Source: Streptomyces halobius (GTDB taxonomy: Bacteria > Actinomycetota > Actinomycetes > Streptomycetales > Streptomycetaceae). Taken from it: DNA of 64,000 nucleotides. Location: positions 5,270,001-5,334,000 of the forward strand of contig NZ_CP086322.1 of NCBI RefSeq assembly GCF_023277745.1. Direction: 5' to 3'. Shown here one piece after another: positions 25,630-33,850 of this stretch. Both the position numbers and the translations under genes were made by a program. The notes beneath the pieces were generated by a model that was given only the letters and a program-made list of their open reading frames with translations, was not told the origin of the DNA and made no database searches. How positions within the stretch are numbered: the stretch's first letter is position 1; every line of letters starts with the position of its first letter.

Positions 25630-27834
25630 ATGTCCATTTCCATTGAGCAGTCCGTCATGCCCGCTGCCGACGAGCAGACGGCCCCCGAGGTGACCGAGTG
25701 GGTCGAGACGGCCCCCGCGGCCGAGAAGACCGAGGCCCCCGGGGTCCCCGCGGCGGAAGCCGCTGATGCCACCTTCGCCGACCTCGGACTGCCCGAGGGC
25801 GTCGTCCGCAAGCTCGCGCAGAACGGCGTCACCACCCCTTTCCCGATCCAGGCCGCGACCATCCCGGACGCCCTGGCCGGCAGGGACATCCTCGGCCGCG
25901 GCCGCACCGGCTCCGGCAAGACCCTCTCTTTCGGCCTGCCGACCCTGGCCAGGCTGGCCGGCGGCCGCACCGAGAAGAAGAAGCCGCGCGCCGTCCTCCT
26001 CACCCCCACCCGTGAGCTGGCGATGCAGGTCGCCGACGCCCTCCAGCCGTACGGCGACGTCCTCGGCCTGAAGATGAAGGTCGTCTGCGGCGGTACGTCG
26101 ATGGGCAACCAGATCTACGCCCTGGAGCGCGGCGTCGACATCCTCGTCGCCACCCCGGGCCGGCTGCGCGACATCATCAACCGCGGCGCCTGCTCCCTGG
26201 AGGCCGTCGAGGTCGCCGTCCTCGACGAGGCCGACCAGATGTCCGACCTGGGCTTCCTGCCCGAGGTCACCGAGCTGCTCGACCAGGTGCCCGAGGGCGG
26301 CCAGCGGATGCTGTTCTCGGCCACGATGGAGAACGAGATCTCCACCCTGGTCAAGCGTTACCTGACCAACCCGGTCAGCCACGAGGTCGACAGCGCCCAG
26401 GGCAATGTCACGACCATGACCCACCACGTCCTCGTCGTGAAGCCGAAGGACAAGGCCCCGGTCACCGCCGCCATCGCCGCCCGCAAGGGCCGCACCATCA
26501 TCTTCGTCCGCACCCAGCTGGGCGCCGACCGGATCGCCGAGCAGCTCGTCGAGGCGGGCGTGAAGGCGGACGCCCTGCACGGCGGCATGACCCAGGGCGC
26601 GCGCACCCGCGTCCTCGCCGACTTCAAGGACGGCTACGTCAACGCGCTGGTCGCCACCGACGTCGCCGCCCGCGGTATCCACGTCGACGGCATCGACCTG
26701 GTCCTGAACGTCGACCCGGCCGGTGACCACAAGGACTACCTGCACCGTTCCGGCCGTACGGCCCGCGCGGGCCAGTCCGGCACCGTCGTCTCCCTCTCCC
26801 TTCCGCACCAGCGCCGGCAGATCTTCCGCCTGATGGAGGACGCGGGCGTGGACGCCTCGCGGCACATCGTCGGCTCCGGCGCCTTCGACGACGACGTCGC
26901 CCGGATCACCGGTGCGCGGTCGCTCACCGAGGTCCAGGCCGAGTCGGCCAACAACGCCGCCAAGCAGGCGGAGCGCGAGGTGGCCGGACTCACCCGCGAG
27001 CTGGAGCGGCTGCAGCGCCGCGCCACCGAACTGCGCGAGGACGCGGACCGGCTGACCGCCCGTGCCGCGCGCGAGCGCGGCGAGGACCCGGCCGAGGCGC
27101 TCGCCGCCGCTGCCGCGACCACCGAGGCGGCCGAGACCGCCGCGGTGCCGGCGCAGGCCACCTCGGCGGACGAGGCGCCGCGCCGCTCCTCCTCGTACGA
27201 GCGGCGGGACGACCGTCGGGACGACCGGCGCGATGAGCGGGGCAACTTCGAGCGGCGGGAGCGTCGGGACGACCGGCCTGACGGGCGGCGGGACGACCGG
27301 CGCGATGAGCGGTCGGGTGGCCGTTCCTTCGACCGTCGTGATGACCGTGGTGGTTTCGGCCGGGAGCGGTCCGGTGGGCGTTCCTTCGACCGTCGTGATG
27401 ACCGTGGCGGCTTCGGCCGGGACCGCGGTGACCGCCCGAACCGTCCGTTCAACCGCGATGACCGTCGTGACGACCGGCGTGACGACCGTTCCGGTGGCCG
27501 GTCGTTCGACCGTGACCGGCGGGACGACCGGCGCGATGAGCGGTCGGGTGGCCGTTCCTTCGACCGGCGCGGTGACCGTGGCGGCTTCGGCCGGGAGCGG
27601 TCCGGTGGGCGTTCCTTCGACCGTCGTGATGACCGTGGCGGCTTCGGCCGGGACCGCGGCGACCGCCCGAACCGTCCGTTCAACCGCGATGACCGCTCCG
27701 GCCGCCCGTCCTCCGGTGGCTACCGCTCCGCTGGCGACCGCCCGTACGGCCGCCGCGACCACCGCGACTCCGGCACCGCGACCGGCTCCTTCGGCCGTCG
27801 CGACGACAAGCCGCGCTGGAAGCGCAACGGCTGA
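25630..27834 (+). CDS. DEAD-box RNA helicase with repetitive RGG-type tail
   Basis: The 734-residue protein has a complete helicase core: Q-motif region FADLGLP...PFPIQ, Walker A GRTGSGKT (91-98), PTREL, DEAD at 199-202, SAT at 230-232 and HRSGRTARAG. A predicted coiled coil follows the core (KQAEREVAGLTRELERLQRR). The last 190 residues are an Arg/Asp/Gly-rich RNA-binding tail with repeated GGRSFDRR and DDRGGFGR. It resembles cold-shock DEAD helicases that unwind mRNA and rRNA. The upstream 25380-25629 leader is noncoding and contains a GCGCGCC/GGCGCG hairpin. Confidence 0.93.
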   Translation: MSISIEQSVMPAADEQTAPEVTEWVETAPAAEKTEAPGVPAAEAADATFADLGLPEGVVRKLAQNGVTTPFPIQAATIPDALAGRDILGRGRTGSGKTLSFGLPTLARLAGGRTEKKKPRAVLLTPTRELAMQVADALQPYGDVLGLKMKVVCGGTSMGNQIYALERGVDILVATPGRLRDIINRGACSLEAVEVAVLDEADQMSDLGFLPEVTELLDQVPEGGQRMLFSATMENEISTLVKRYLTNPVSHEVDSAQGNVTTMTHHVLVVKPKDKAPVTAAIAARKGRTIIFVRTQLGADRIAEQLVEAGVKADALHGGMTQGARTRVLADFKDGYVNALVATDVAARGIHVDGIDLVLNVDPAGDHKDYLHRSGRTARAGQSGTVVSLSLPHQRRQIFRLMEDAGVDASRHIVGSGAFDDDVARITGARSLTEVQAESANNAAKQAEREVAGLTRELERLQRRATELREDADRLTARAARERGEDPAEALAAAAATTEAAETAAVPAQATSADEAPRRSSSYERRDDRRDDRRDERGNFERRERRDDRPDGRRDDRRDERSGGRSFDRRDDRGGFGRERSGGRSFDRRDDRGGFGRDRGDRPNRPFNRDDRRDDRRDDRSGGRSFDRDRRDDRRDERSGGRSFDRRGDRGGFGRERSGGRSFDRRDDRGGFGRDRGDRPNRPFNRDDRSGRPSSGGYRSAGDRPYGRRDHRDSGTATGSFGRRDDKPRWKRNG
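27301..27464. repeat. Internal repeat unit 1 of the helicase tail
   Basis: This 164-base segment and the copy at 27532-27695 are displaced by exactly 231 bases and differ only at scattered positions. They encode the GGRSFDRR/GGFGR block twice. Confidence 0.8.
27532..27695. repeat. Internal repeat unit 2 of the helicase tail
   Basis: This is the second copy of the segment at 27301-27464, in frame, so the 231-base (77-codon) period lengthens the RNA-binding tail without changing the frame. Confidence 0.8.
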
Positions 27835-28240
27835 GGGGGCGGAAGCCGCCCGGTCGGCCGGCAGCTGGACTGTCGGCTGACTGTTGGTCGGTGTACCGGC
27901 TGACCGATGGCCGGTCTGTCGACCGACCCACGGGCGGCCTGTCGGCGACTGACGGGCGACTGACGGGTGGTCTGTCGACTGGCTTCACCGCAGGGCCCGT
28001 ACGTCACGCAAGTGCCGTACGGGCCCTGTGCGTTGTGTGCGGGGCGGGGGAGTGGCGCGTACGGAGACGCCCTGGCTGCGGCCCGGCTGCGGTGCCGACC
28101 GCCGGGCTTGCTCGCGCCGTCCGCAGAGCTTGTCGTGGGCCCCTCCGGGACGCCCACGGGCCCTGGGATGCGGCCGATGTGCCCATGGAGGGGTAATGGC
28201 TTCGGGCTTCGGCACGTGGTCGGGCTATGCTGCTCGGTGC
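27835..28240. other. Noncoding spacer before tRNA-Lys
   Basis: The first half repeats GACTGACGGG and GTCGACCG-like words with no coding potential. A terminator lies at 27991-28028. The tRNA-Lys promoter must lie close to 28200-28235 but I see no clear consensus. Confidence 0.5.
27991..28028 (+). terminator. Terminator hairpin after the DEAD-box helicase gene
   Basis: CAGGGCCCGTACG pairs perfectly with CGTACGGGCCCTG across a 12-base loop. Confidence 0.7.
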
Positions 28241-28313
28241 GGGCCATTAGCTCAATTGGCAGAGCAGTGGACTTTTAATCCATTGGTTCAGGGTTCGAGC
28301 CCCTGATGGCCCA
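28241..28313 (+). tRNA. tRNA-Lys (anticodon TTT), integration target
   Basis: Acceptor GGGCCAT/ATGGCCC, D-arm AGCTCAATTGGCAGAGC, anticodon loop CTTTTAA and T-loop GTTCGAGCC are intact. The 3' half from the anticodon loop onward is the left copy of the 45-bp att repeat, so the element restores a complete tRNA gene when it integrates. Confidence 0.96.
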
Positions 28314-28316
28314 CCG
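28272..28316 (+). repeat. attL (45-bp direct repeat, tRNA side)
   Basis: The repeat begins at the first base of the tRNA-Lys anticodon loop and runs three bases beyond the tRNA 3' end. It is identical to 47583-47627. Confidence 0.93.
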
Positions 28317-28352
28317 GTCCAGCCCTCTCGCGGGGCGCTGACCTGCAAGAAC

Positions 28353-28390
28353 GCGCCCCGGCTACTTACCCTAGCCGGGGCGCTTCCTCT
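28353..28390. terminator. Element-supplied terminator after tRNA-Lys
   Basis: GCGCCCCGGCTA pairs perfectly with TAGCCGGGGCGC over a 7-base loop, followed by TTCCTCTT. A weaker but similar hairpin follows attR at 47666-47694, and nearby CTGACCTGCA also occurs on both sides, so the element seems to mimic the native tRNA downstream region. Confidence 0.75.
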
Positions 28391-28401
28391 TGATCAGCGA
28401 T

Positions 28402-28422
28402 TGCGTGAGCGATGCGTGAGCG
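28402..28422. repeat. Left arm-type integrase site candidate
   Basis: Two tandem copies of TGCGTGAGCG separated by one base form a 21-bp block that recurs without change at 47445-47465. It lies 85 bases inside attL, next to the integrase stop. Direct repeats near each end are typical arm sites of tyrosine integrases. Confidence 0.6.
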
Positions 28423-28424
28423 CG

Positions 28425-29927
28425 TTACACGGCCGGGTTCCGAGGGACGAGCTTCGCTGCGGCTTCCGCGGCCTCCTTGGCCAGCTCAGGAAGGACGCTC
28501 GCATAGATGTCCATCGTGATCGTTATCGACGAGTGACCCAGCATCTCCTGAACCACCTTCATATCCGCCCCGGCAGCGAGCATCAGCGTGGCCGCGCCGT
28601 GCCGAAGGTCGTGGAGACGGACCGGCGGAAGACCTGACGCGGTGACAAGCCGCTCGAACAGGTCGGTGATCTTGCCGGGGTGGAGCCACGACCCGTCCTC
28701 ACTGGTGAAGACGCGGCCGGTGTCCACCCACGCCGTCCCCCACTTCAGACGTTCCTTCGCCTGGCGGGCACGGTGGGCCTTGAGAGCGCGGACCGTCGCG
28801 TCGTCCAGGGGGACGGTACGGAAGCCGCTGGACGTCTTGGGCACCGACTCCGCGACCTCCCAGCCATCTTGGACGAGCTGGGCGGTCACGGCCAGCGAGC
28901 CGGCGTCCAGGTTCGTCTCCGACCACGGCTGTCCGCAGGCTTCGCCCCGCCGGAGGCCACGGAAGGCTATGAGGTGCCACATGGCGTAGAGGCGATCCTT
29001 GGCGACGAAGTCCAGGAACTGCCCGATCTGCTCGGGCGTCCAGACCATGACAGGCGACGGCTTGATGCCCGTCTCGCGCCACTGGGCGACACGCTCGGCG
29101 GTCCAGAGCAGGGCCTTGGGCCGCTCGGCCGCTTCGAGCTTGACGTGAGCCGCTGGGTTGAAGGTGATCAGCTGCTCGGCGATCGCGTCGTTGAGGGCCG
29201 CTCGCAGCGTGCTCCGGATGTGCCGACGGGCGGTGGGACCCGTGGTCTTCCGGAACGGCGGCATCTCGTCGATGGCCTCCTTGATCGCCTTGCGGCGGGC
29301 GCGGTTCTCCAGCCCCTTCCAGGGGATGGCAGCCAGCTCGTCCAGTGCTGCGCGACGCGACGCGTTCTGTTCGAGAACCTCGGCGTTGGCATCGATGATC
29401 GCCGTGAACATGTCGGCGACCGTCCGGACCCGCAAGCGATCGATCCGCACATGCCCGATGCGCGGCTTGAGATGGACCCGGACGTCGCTCTTGTACCGGT
29501 CCAGCGTCGACTTGCGGACGCGCTTGGAGGCGAGCCAGGTGTCGAGCCAATCGCCCACGGTGAGCCGGTGGGTGAGGTCTAGGCCGTGGTTCAGGCGCCG
29601 ACGGGTCTCCTCGATGTCAGGGAGTGGAGCCTTCTCGTCGCCGACCTTCTCCAGCAGCGCGGCGATCTGGGACAGCCCCTCGGGGTCGTCGGATTCGGCG
29701 AGCCCGAGGAGCGTGCGTATGTGGTCGAGGTCGGCCTGTGCGGCCTTGAGGGTCTCGTAGCCGGCGCGGCTGAAGGAGCGGCGGGTGTCGTCCTCACGGG
29801 GCGGGAGCTCCTGGCGTATGGAGTAGGAGCCGTGCTTGCGGCTGGAGAGCTTGGGGCAGGACTTGCCGAGCGGTTTGCCGGTCTTGGGGTCGCGGCAGTA
29901 GCAGCGGCGGTGGGTGGAGCCCTTCAA
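28425..29927 (-). CDS. int: Tyrosine site-specific integrase
   Basis: The 500-residue protein belongs to the phage integrase family common in Streptomyces elements. It has a Cys-containing N-terminus (RRCYCRDPKTGKPLG), a SAM-like core-binding domain (LTVGDWLDTWLASKRVRKST) and a catalytic domain with Arg in FRGLRRGEACG, HxxR in RLHDLRHGAATL and the nucleophile Tyr in ITMDIYASVLP. The TTG start at 29927 overlaps the upstream regulator stop (TTGA) and has GGAG upstream; the longer frame to 30563 is a shadow of that regulator. It should excise and integrate the element at tRNA-Lys. Confidence 0.93.
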   Translation of the reverse strand: MKGSTHRRCYCRDPKTGKPLGKSCPKLSSRKHGSYSIRQELPPREDDTRRSFSRAGYETLKAAQADLDHIRTLLGLAESDDPEGLSQIAALLEKVGDEKAPLPDIEETRRRLNHGLDLTHRLTVGDWLDTWLASKRVRKSTLDRYKSDVRVHLKPRIGHVRIDRLRVRTVADMFTAIIDANAEVLEQNASRRAALDELAAIPWKGLENRARRKAIKEAIDEMPPFRKTTGPTARRHIRSTLRAALNDAIAEQLITFNPAAHVKLEAAERPKALLWTAERVAQWRETGIKPSPVMVWTPEQIGQFLDFVAKDRLYAMWHLIAFRGLRRGEACGQPWSETNLDAGSLAVTAQLVQDGWEVAESVPKTSSGFRTVPLDDATVRALKAHRARQAKERLKWGTAWVDTGRVFTSEDGSWLHPGKITDLFERLVTASGLPPVRLHDLRHGAATLMLAAGADMKVVQEMLGHSSITITMDIYASVLPELAKEAAEAAAKLVPRNPAV

Positions 29928-30613
29928 AGGTCGTTCTCCTCGGTGGGGTTGGTGTCGGTGTCGGGTGGGTCGATTTCGGCGGCGAGATCCGGCCACAGGA
30001 AGGGCGGTGTACCGCCGTCTTCGCGGATGAATGCGCGGATGGTGCGCAGCTGGTGCTTGGCTTCCTCGGCCTCTTGGGTGTGATGGGCCTGTGCCCGAAG
30101 TGCCTCGGCCTTCGAGACGGTGCCGGAAGGGAGGTTCACTTCGAGCCGGGCGCGCATTTCGCCTTGCTGGGCCGCCATGACTTCTTTCTCGGCGGCGTGG
30201 TGGGCACGGAAGTAACGCAGCATGTCGTCGTCGGTGCCGAGTTCGAGGGCCTCGCCGGTGAACCAGCTCAGGCCGTCCCAGGTTGAGGCGGGGTGCTGAA
30301 GCGGGAGTCTCTGCATCTCCTCGACGTATCCGACGGGGTAGATGAGGCAGATCGGGGCCGTGTTGAGCGCCTGGGCCAGGACCATGACGTCGACCAGGGG
30401 CAGGTTGGCGCGGCGGCCGGATTCCATGTTGGCGATCACGTTGCGGGGGATCGGGTAGCCGATCTCCTCGCAGGCATCGGCCAGGTCCTGCGCGCTCATG
30501 CCCAGCTCCTTCCTTCGGCGTCGCACTTCGCGGGCCACGGTGGCCATGACCTGGTCCGCCCACTCGGGCACGTCGTCCGGGTCAGTTCCATCATCGAAAC
30601 GGTGTTGTGTCAT
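29924..30613 (-). CDS. Xre-family HTH regulator of the integration module
   Basis: The 229-residue protein has an N-terminal helix-turn-helix (REVRRRRKELGMSAQDLADAC, IPRNVIANMESGRRANL) and a C-terminal helical region rich in Glu and Ala of unknown role. It overlaps the integrase gene by four bases, so both are expressed together. A TGTGTC-N5-GACACA dyad covers its own start codon, suggesting autoregulation, and TACTGT lies about seven bases upstream, suggesting a leaderless message. It is the best candidate for the element's repressor. Confidence 0.88.
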   Translation of the reverse strand: MTQHRFDDGTDPDDVPEWADQVMATVAREVRRRRKELGMSAQDLADACEEIGYPIPRNVIANMESGRRANLPLVDVMVLAQALNTAPICLIYPVGYVEEMQRLPLQHPASTWDGLSWFTGEALELGTDDDMLRYFRAHHAAEKEVMAAQQGEMRARLEVNLPSGTVSKAEALRAQAHHTQEAEEAKHQLRTIRAFIREDGGTPPFLWPDLAAEIDPPDTDTNPTEENDL

Positions 30614-30622
30614 AAAGACACA
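30606..30622. promoter_or_regulatory. Operator candidate over the xre start codon
   Basis: TGTGTC-ATAAA-GACACA is a perfect 6-5-6 dyad. On the minus strand it overlaps a -10-like TACTGT and the ATG at 30613. Binding would block transcription of the xre-int unit. Confidence 0.5.
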
Positions 30623-30708
30623 GTAGCTCGGTCATCCTGGATTTAGTGACCTGGAGACGGGCGCGGTCGTCGCGTTCGCCGAGGGCTCAGTCATGGATGG
30701 AGCGCCGC

Positions 30709-30939
30709 ATGCGCGAGAACGAGATCGCCGATAAGTCGTACGGGATGACCCGGGAGGAGCTGCTGGCCCTGCCCGCTGCCGTTGACCTGGACACCGGCAA
30801 TCGGGCGCTGGGCCTGGGACGCAGCAAGGGCTATGCGCTGGCGAAGCAGGGCCAGTCCCCGTGCAAGGTCCTGCGGCTGGGCAAGGCGTACCGGGGTGTG
30901 ACGGCCGACCTGCTGAGCCTGCTCGGCCTGGCCGCATGA
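30709..30939 (+). CDS. Small excisionase-like DNA-binding protein
   Basis: From ATG 30709, with GGAG seven bases upstream, the 76-residue protein contains LLALPAAVDLDTGNRALGLGRSKGYALAK, a short winged-helix of the type found in Xis and MerR-like element proteins. It is divergent from the xre-int unit. Size, position and fold suggest it is the directionality factor, which is inference. The longer frame from 30646 lacks a ribosome-binding site. Confidence 0.7.
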   Translation: MRENEIADKSYGMTREELLALPAAVDLDTGNRALGLGRSKGYALAKQGQSPCKVLRLGKAYRGVTADLLSLLGLAA

Positions 30940-30989
30940 CCGCGCGTGCGCGTAGCACACGCTTCTGCGCTGAGCTGACACAGAAACGC

Positions 30990-31018
30990 TGGACTGTGGA
31001 CAGGCGTGGACGTACTGT
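30990..31018 (+). promoter_or_regulatory. Candidate promoter of the DUF3631 gene
   Basis: TGGACT and TACTGT are separated by 17 bases. The predicted transcription start near 31025 falls in the first of three operator-like repeats, which would suit repression. Confidence 0.4.
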
Positions 31019-31022
31019 CCGT

Positions 31023-31086
31023 GTTCCCTCAGGGCACGCCCCGGGTGTTCCTCCAGGGAACAACCCGGGCGTTCCCCACGGGGAAC
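31023..31086. promoter_or_regulatory. Three operator-like dyads at 24-bp spacing
   Basis: GTTCCCTCAGGGCAC (31023), GTTCCTCCAGGGAAC (31047) and GTTCCCCACGGGGAAC (31071) repeat with an exact 24-base period. The latter two are perfect dyads. They lie between the candidate promoter and the DUF3631 start at 31206. Repressor operators or replication iterons are both possible. Confidence 0.6.
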
Positions 31087-31205
31087 AAGTGAGCCCCCGG
31101 CGAGGCAACGCCGGAGGCTCCGCACACTCCAATGCCCGCATTCCCACGAACGACCCGAGTGACCTGGGCCTGCATGCCTGAAGTCACCGGATAAGGAGCT
31201 GCCCT

Positions 31206-32492
31206 GTGAAATCTACGACACCCGAGCCCTCTTCCGTAGCCGGTAAAGCGGTGTGGCCTCCGGTCGCGGTGCCCGGCCAGCCTGACCGCCACATGCCCGA
31301 GGCTGCCCAGGCGACCGAGGAGGTGGCGCCGGATCCCGCGCAGGTCGTTCAGCCTGCCGAGGAGGCGATCCCGGATCCGGAGCCGACCGAGGGCTCTGAG
31401 CTGCTGGACGAACTGCGTGCGCAGATAGCCCGGTTCGTGATCCCGCCCACCCAGCAGGCGCTGGACGCCATCACGCTGTGGGTGGTGGCCACCCATCTCC
31501 AGCCCGCGTGGCAGCATGCCCCGCGCCTGGCGGTGGTGGGCCCCGCGAAGCGGTGCGGCAAGTCGCGGCTGCTGGACGTGCTGACTGAGACGGTGCACGA
31601 GCCGATGCTCACCATCAACACCACCCCGGCGGCGGTCTTCCGCTCGATCACCGAGGAGCCGCCCACGCTCCTGGTGGATGAGGCGGACACGATCTTCGGC
31701 ACGCCCAAGGTGGCGGAGAAGAACGAGGAGATGCGCGGTCTTCTCAACGCCGGTCACCAGCGCAACCGCTACGTCACCCGTGTGGTCGGCAATGACCACA
31801 CGCCCCGCAAGTTCGAGACCTTCGCCATGGCGGCTCTTGCGGGGATCGGTGACCTGCCGGACACGATCATGGACCGGTCGGTGGTCATCCGTATGCGCCG
31901 CCGAGCCAAGGGTGAGACCGTCCGGCCCTTCCGTTCCCGCCGCGACACCCCGGTCCTGCACAGGCTGCGCGACCGCATCGCCGCGTGGGCCCGGCCGCTG
32001 CTGGATGAGGCCGCTGACCTGGAGCCGGTCATGCCGGTCGAGGACCGCGCCGCCGATACCTGGGAGCCGCTGGTGATCGTCGCCGACCTGGCTGCCGGGC
32101 CTTGGCCACGCCTCGCACGGACCGCCTGTGCGCAGATGGTCGCTGCCGAAGCGGCGGCGGAGGAGGAGCACCCCAGCGGAGCGCGGATCCTCGCTGACAT
32201 CCGCCGGGTCTTCGTCGCCCAGCGCGAGGTCGACAGCCTCTCCACCGAGGAGCTCCTCCACCACCTGCGCCAGGACGTGGAGAGCCCGTGGGCCGAGTGG
32301 GGGCGTAGTGGTCTGAGCGCACGTGACCTGGGTGCGATGCTGCGCGAGTTCGGGATCACGTCCGGCAACGTCCGCCTCGCTGACGGGACACAGCGCAAGG
32401 GGTACATGCGCCACAAGTTCCTCGACGCGTGGCGGCGCTACTGCCCCACCGTTCACCCGGTCGACGCCGGCCCCGCGCCCAGCGCGGGCTGA
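31206..32492 (+). CDS. DUF3631 domain ATPase
   Basis: The GTG start follows AAGGAG. After a Pro/Glu-rich N-terminus of about 65 residues, a P-loop-like segment GPAKRCGKSRLLDVL and a Walker B-like TLLVDEADTIFG define the DUF3631 domain, related to the helicase part of phage and plasmid primase-helicases. The C-terminal part (LSTEELLHHLRQDVESPWAEW) is the usual DUF3631 tail. It probably acts on element DNA during replication or transfer; no primase domain or initiator is encoded beside it. Confidence 0.85.
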   Translation: MKSTTPEPSSVAGKAVWPPVAVPGQPDRHMPEAAQATEEVAPDPAQVVQPAEEAIPDPEPTEGSELLDELRAQIARFVIPPTQQALDAITLWVVATHLQPAWQHAPRLAVVGPAKRCGKSRLLDVLTETVHEPMLTINTTPAAVFRSITEEPPTLLVDEADTIFGTPKVAEKNEEMRGLLNAGHQRNRYVTRVVGNDHTPRKFETFAMAALAGIGDLPDTIMDRSVVIRMRRRAKGETVRPFRSRRDTPVLHRLRDRIAAWARPLLDEAADLEPVMPVEDRAADTWEPLVIVADLAAGPWPRLARTACAQMVAAEAAAEEEHPSGARILADIRRVFVAQREVDSLSTEELLHHLRQDVESPWAEWGRSGLSARDLGAMLREFGITSGNVRLADGTQRKGYMRHKFLDAWRRYCPTVHPVDAGPAPSAG

Positions 32493-32890
32493 GAGCCCGC
32501 CCCACCCCCCGGTTGCCGTCCTTGCCGTCCCTGCCGTGATCCCGCAGGTCAAACGGCATGCAGGCAAGACGGCAGCCGGGGGCCAAGACGGCAACCCGAT
32601 CTTGGTGCCGCGCTGTCCGCCCGTACGTCTCCCACATCCGTCTTGTGCCGTCCTACGCGTCCCTGCCGTATCGCCGCAAGTCACAACACCTGTGGCCAAG
32701 ACGGGAGACGGCATCGATCCGTCCACATCACCCCCAGCCCTGGTCCACTCCGAACGGCGGCGGTGCCGCGATACGACGGCGCCGCCGCCAGGACGGAACG
32801 CCGACACCCCTGCCGTACCCGCTCTGACCTGCGGTTGCAACGGCCAAGACGGCCAAGACGGACCAGGCCACCACTACAGGAGCACCTCGT
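32493..32890. repeat. Noncoding region with iterated CAAGACGG and TTGCCGTCC words
   Basis: CAAGACGG occurs at 32565, 32584, 32697, 32845 and 32854, and its complement CCGTCTTG at 32638. TTGCCGTCC occurs twice in tandem at 32512-32529. A block beginning CCGTC...CTGCCGTAT/GAT appears twice, so part of the region is a diverged duplication. No convincing gene is present. It may be an iteron-type origin or partition site. Confidence 0.5.
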
Positions 32891-33832
32891 TTGACCACCC
32901 TTGCACCACCTGCCAACCGCACCCACCAGGAGACCGCGGAGGCCAGCGAGCGCCGCGCACCTCGCTCAGGAGGGCAGCTGGTGATGACTGAACAGACCGC
33001 CGAGCGGTATGCGCTCGTCGCGGCCGGAGCCGTCATCGTCGCCCTGACCGCCGGTGCATTCTGGCTCTCCTACGCGCACCTCGCCGAGGTCGCGGGGCAG
33101 CACGGACTCAAGAGTTCCCCCATACGCCAGTGGGCCTGGCCCGCGACGTTGGACGCGTTCATCGTCGCGGGAGAGCTGCTGATGCTCCGGGCGGGCCTGC
33201 GCCGGGTCACGGACGGTTGGGCGATCGGGCTGACCGCGACCGGGTCGATCGGCTCCATTGTGCTGAACGTCGCCGGGGTCAGCGGCAGGGGCACCGCGAG
33301 CACTGTGCCGCTGCTCGACTACGTGGTCGCCGCGGTTCCACCGACCGCAGCGCTGTTGGCCTTCGGTGTCCTGATGCGGCAGATCCACCAGCTCGTCGAC
33401 CGCCCCACCGCCCGCTTGGACCCCGCGTCCATCCAGGCGCCGATCTCACCGGTCAACGCTGCCTTCCAGCAGCCTGCCCCTGTCAAAGACCGGCATCACG
33501 GTGACCGAGCAGCGGAGCATCCAGACCCCGACTGTCTAGCCGTTGTCCCAGTTCCTCGGAGCGCAGAGACCACCAGTGCCCCGGAACCAACCGGAGAACG
33601 GCCTCGGCGTGCCGGGCGCCCGCAGGACATCTCCGATGACGAGATACGGGCCATCGCCCGCGAGGTGATGGCCCGGAAGGGAACCGCCTCCCCCACAGAG
33701 GTCGGGGACGAGATCCGGAACAACCGGCGCCGCAAGGTCAGCAACGCCCGAGTGAAGAAGGTCTGCGACGAGCTGAGCGCCGAGAAGGCCGAGCCCGGCA
33801 ACGGCCCCACCTCCGGGAGCAGCACCGGCTGA
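32891..33832 (+). CDS. DUF2637 membrane protein
   Basis: The 313-residue protein starts MTTLAPPANRTHQETAEASE. Four membrane helices lie in residues 40-160 (YALVAAGAVIVALTAGAFWL; LLDYVVAAVPPTAALLAFGV), with the WPATLDAFIVAGELLMLRAG segment typical of DUF2637. The cytoplasmic C-terminus carries a helix-turn-helix-like end (ISDDEIRAIAREVMARKGT). DUF2637 proteins are common beside transfer genes on Streptomyces plasmids and integrative elements and may be spread-type proteins, but no function is proven to my knowledge. Confidence 0.8.
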   Translation: MTTLAPPANRTHQETAEASERRAPRSGGQLVMTEQTAERYALVAAGAVIVALTAGAFWLSYAHLAEVAGQHGLKSSPIRQWAWPATLDAFIVAGELLMLRAGLRRVTDGWAIGLTATGSIGSIVLNVAGVSGRGTASTVPLLDYVVAAVPPTAALLAFGVLMRQIHQLVDRPTARLDPASIQAPISPVNAAFQQPAPVKDRHHGDRAAEHPDPDCLAVVPVPRSAETTSAPEPTGERPRRAGRPQDISDDEIRAIAREVMARKGTASPTEVGDEIRNNRRRKVSNARVKKVCDELSAEKAEPGNGPTSGSSTG

Positions 33833-33850
33833 CGAGCCCGGAACCACGCC

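Noticed and set aside
25441..27762. 773-codon minus-strand frame opposite the DEAD-box helicase
   Set aside because: Its Val/Thr repeats mirror the RGG tail on the other strand; the helicase motifs decide the coding strand.
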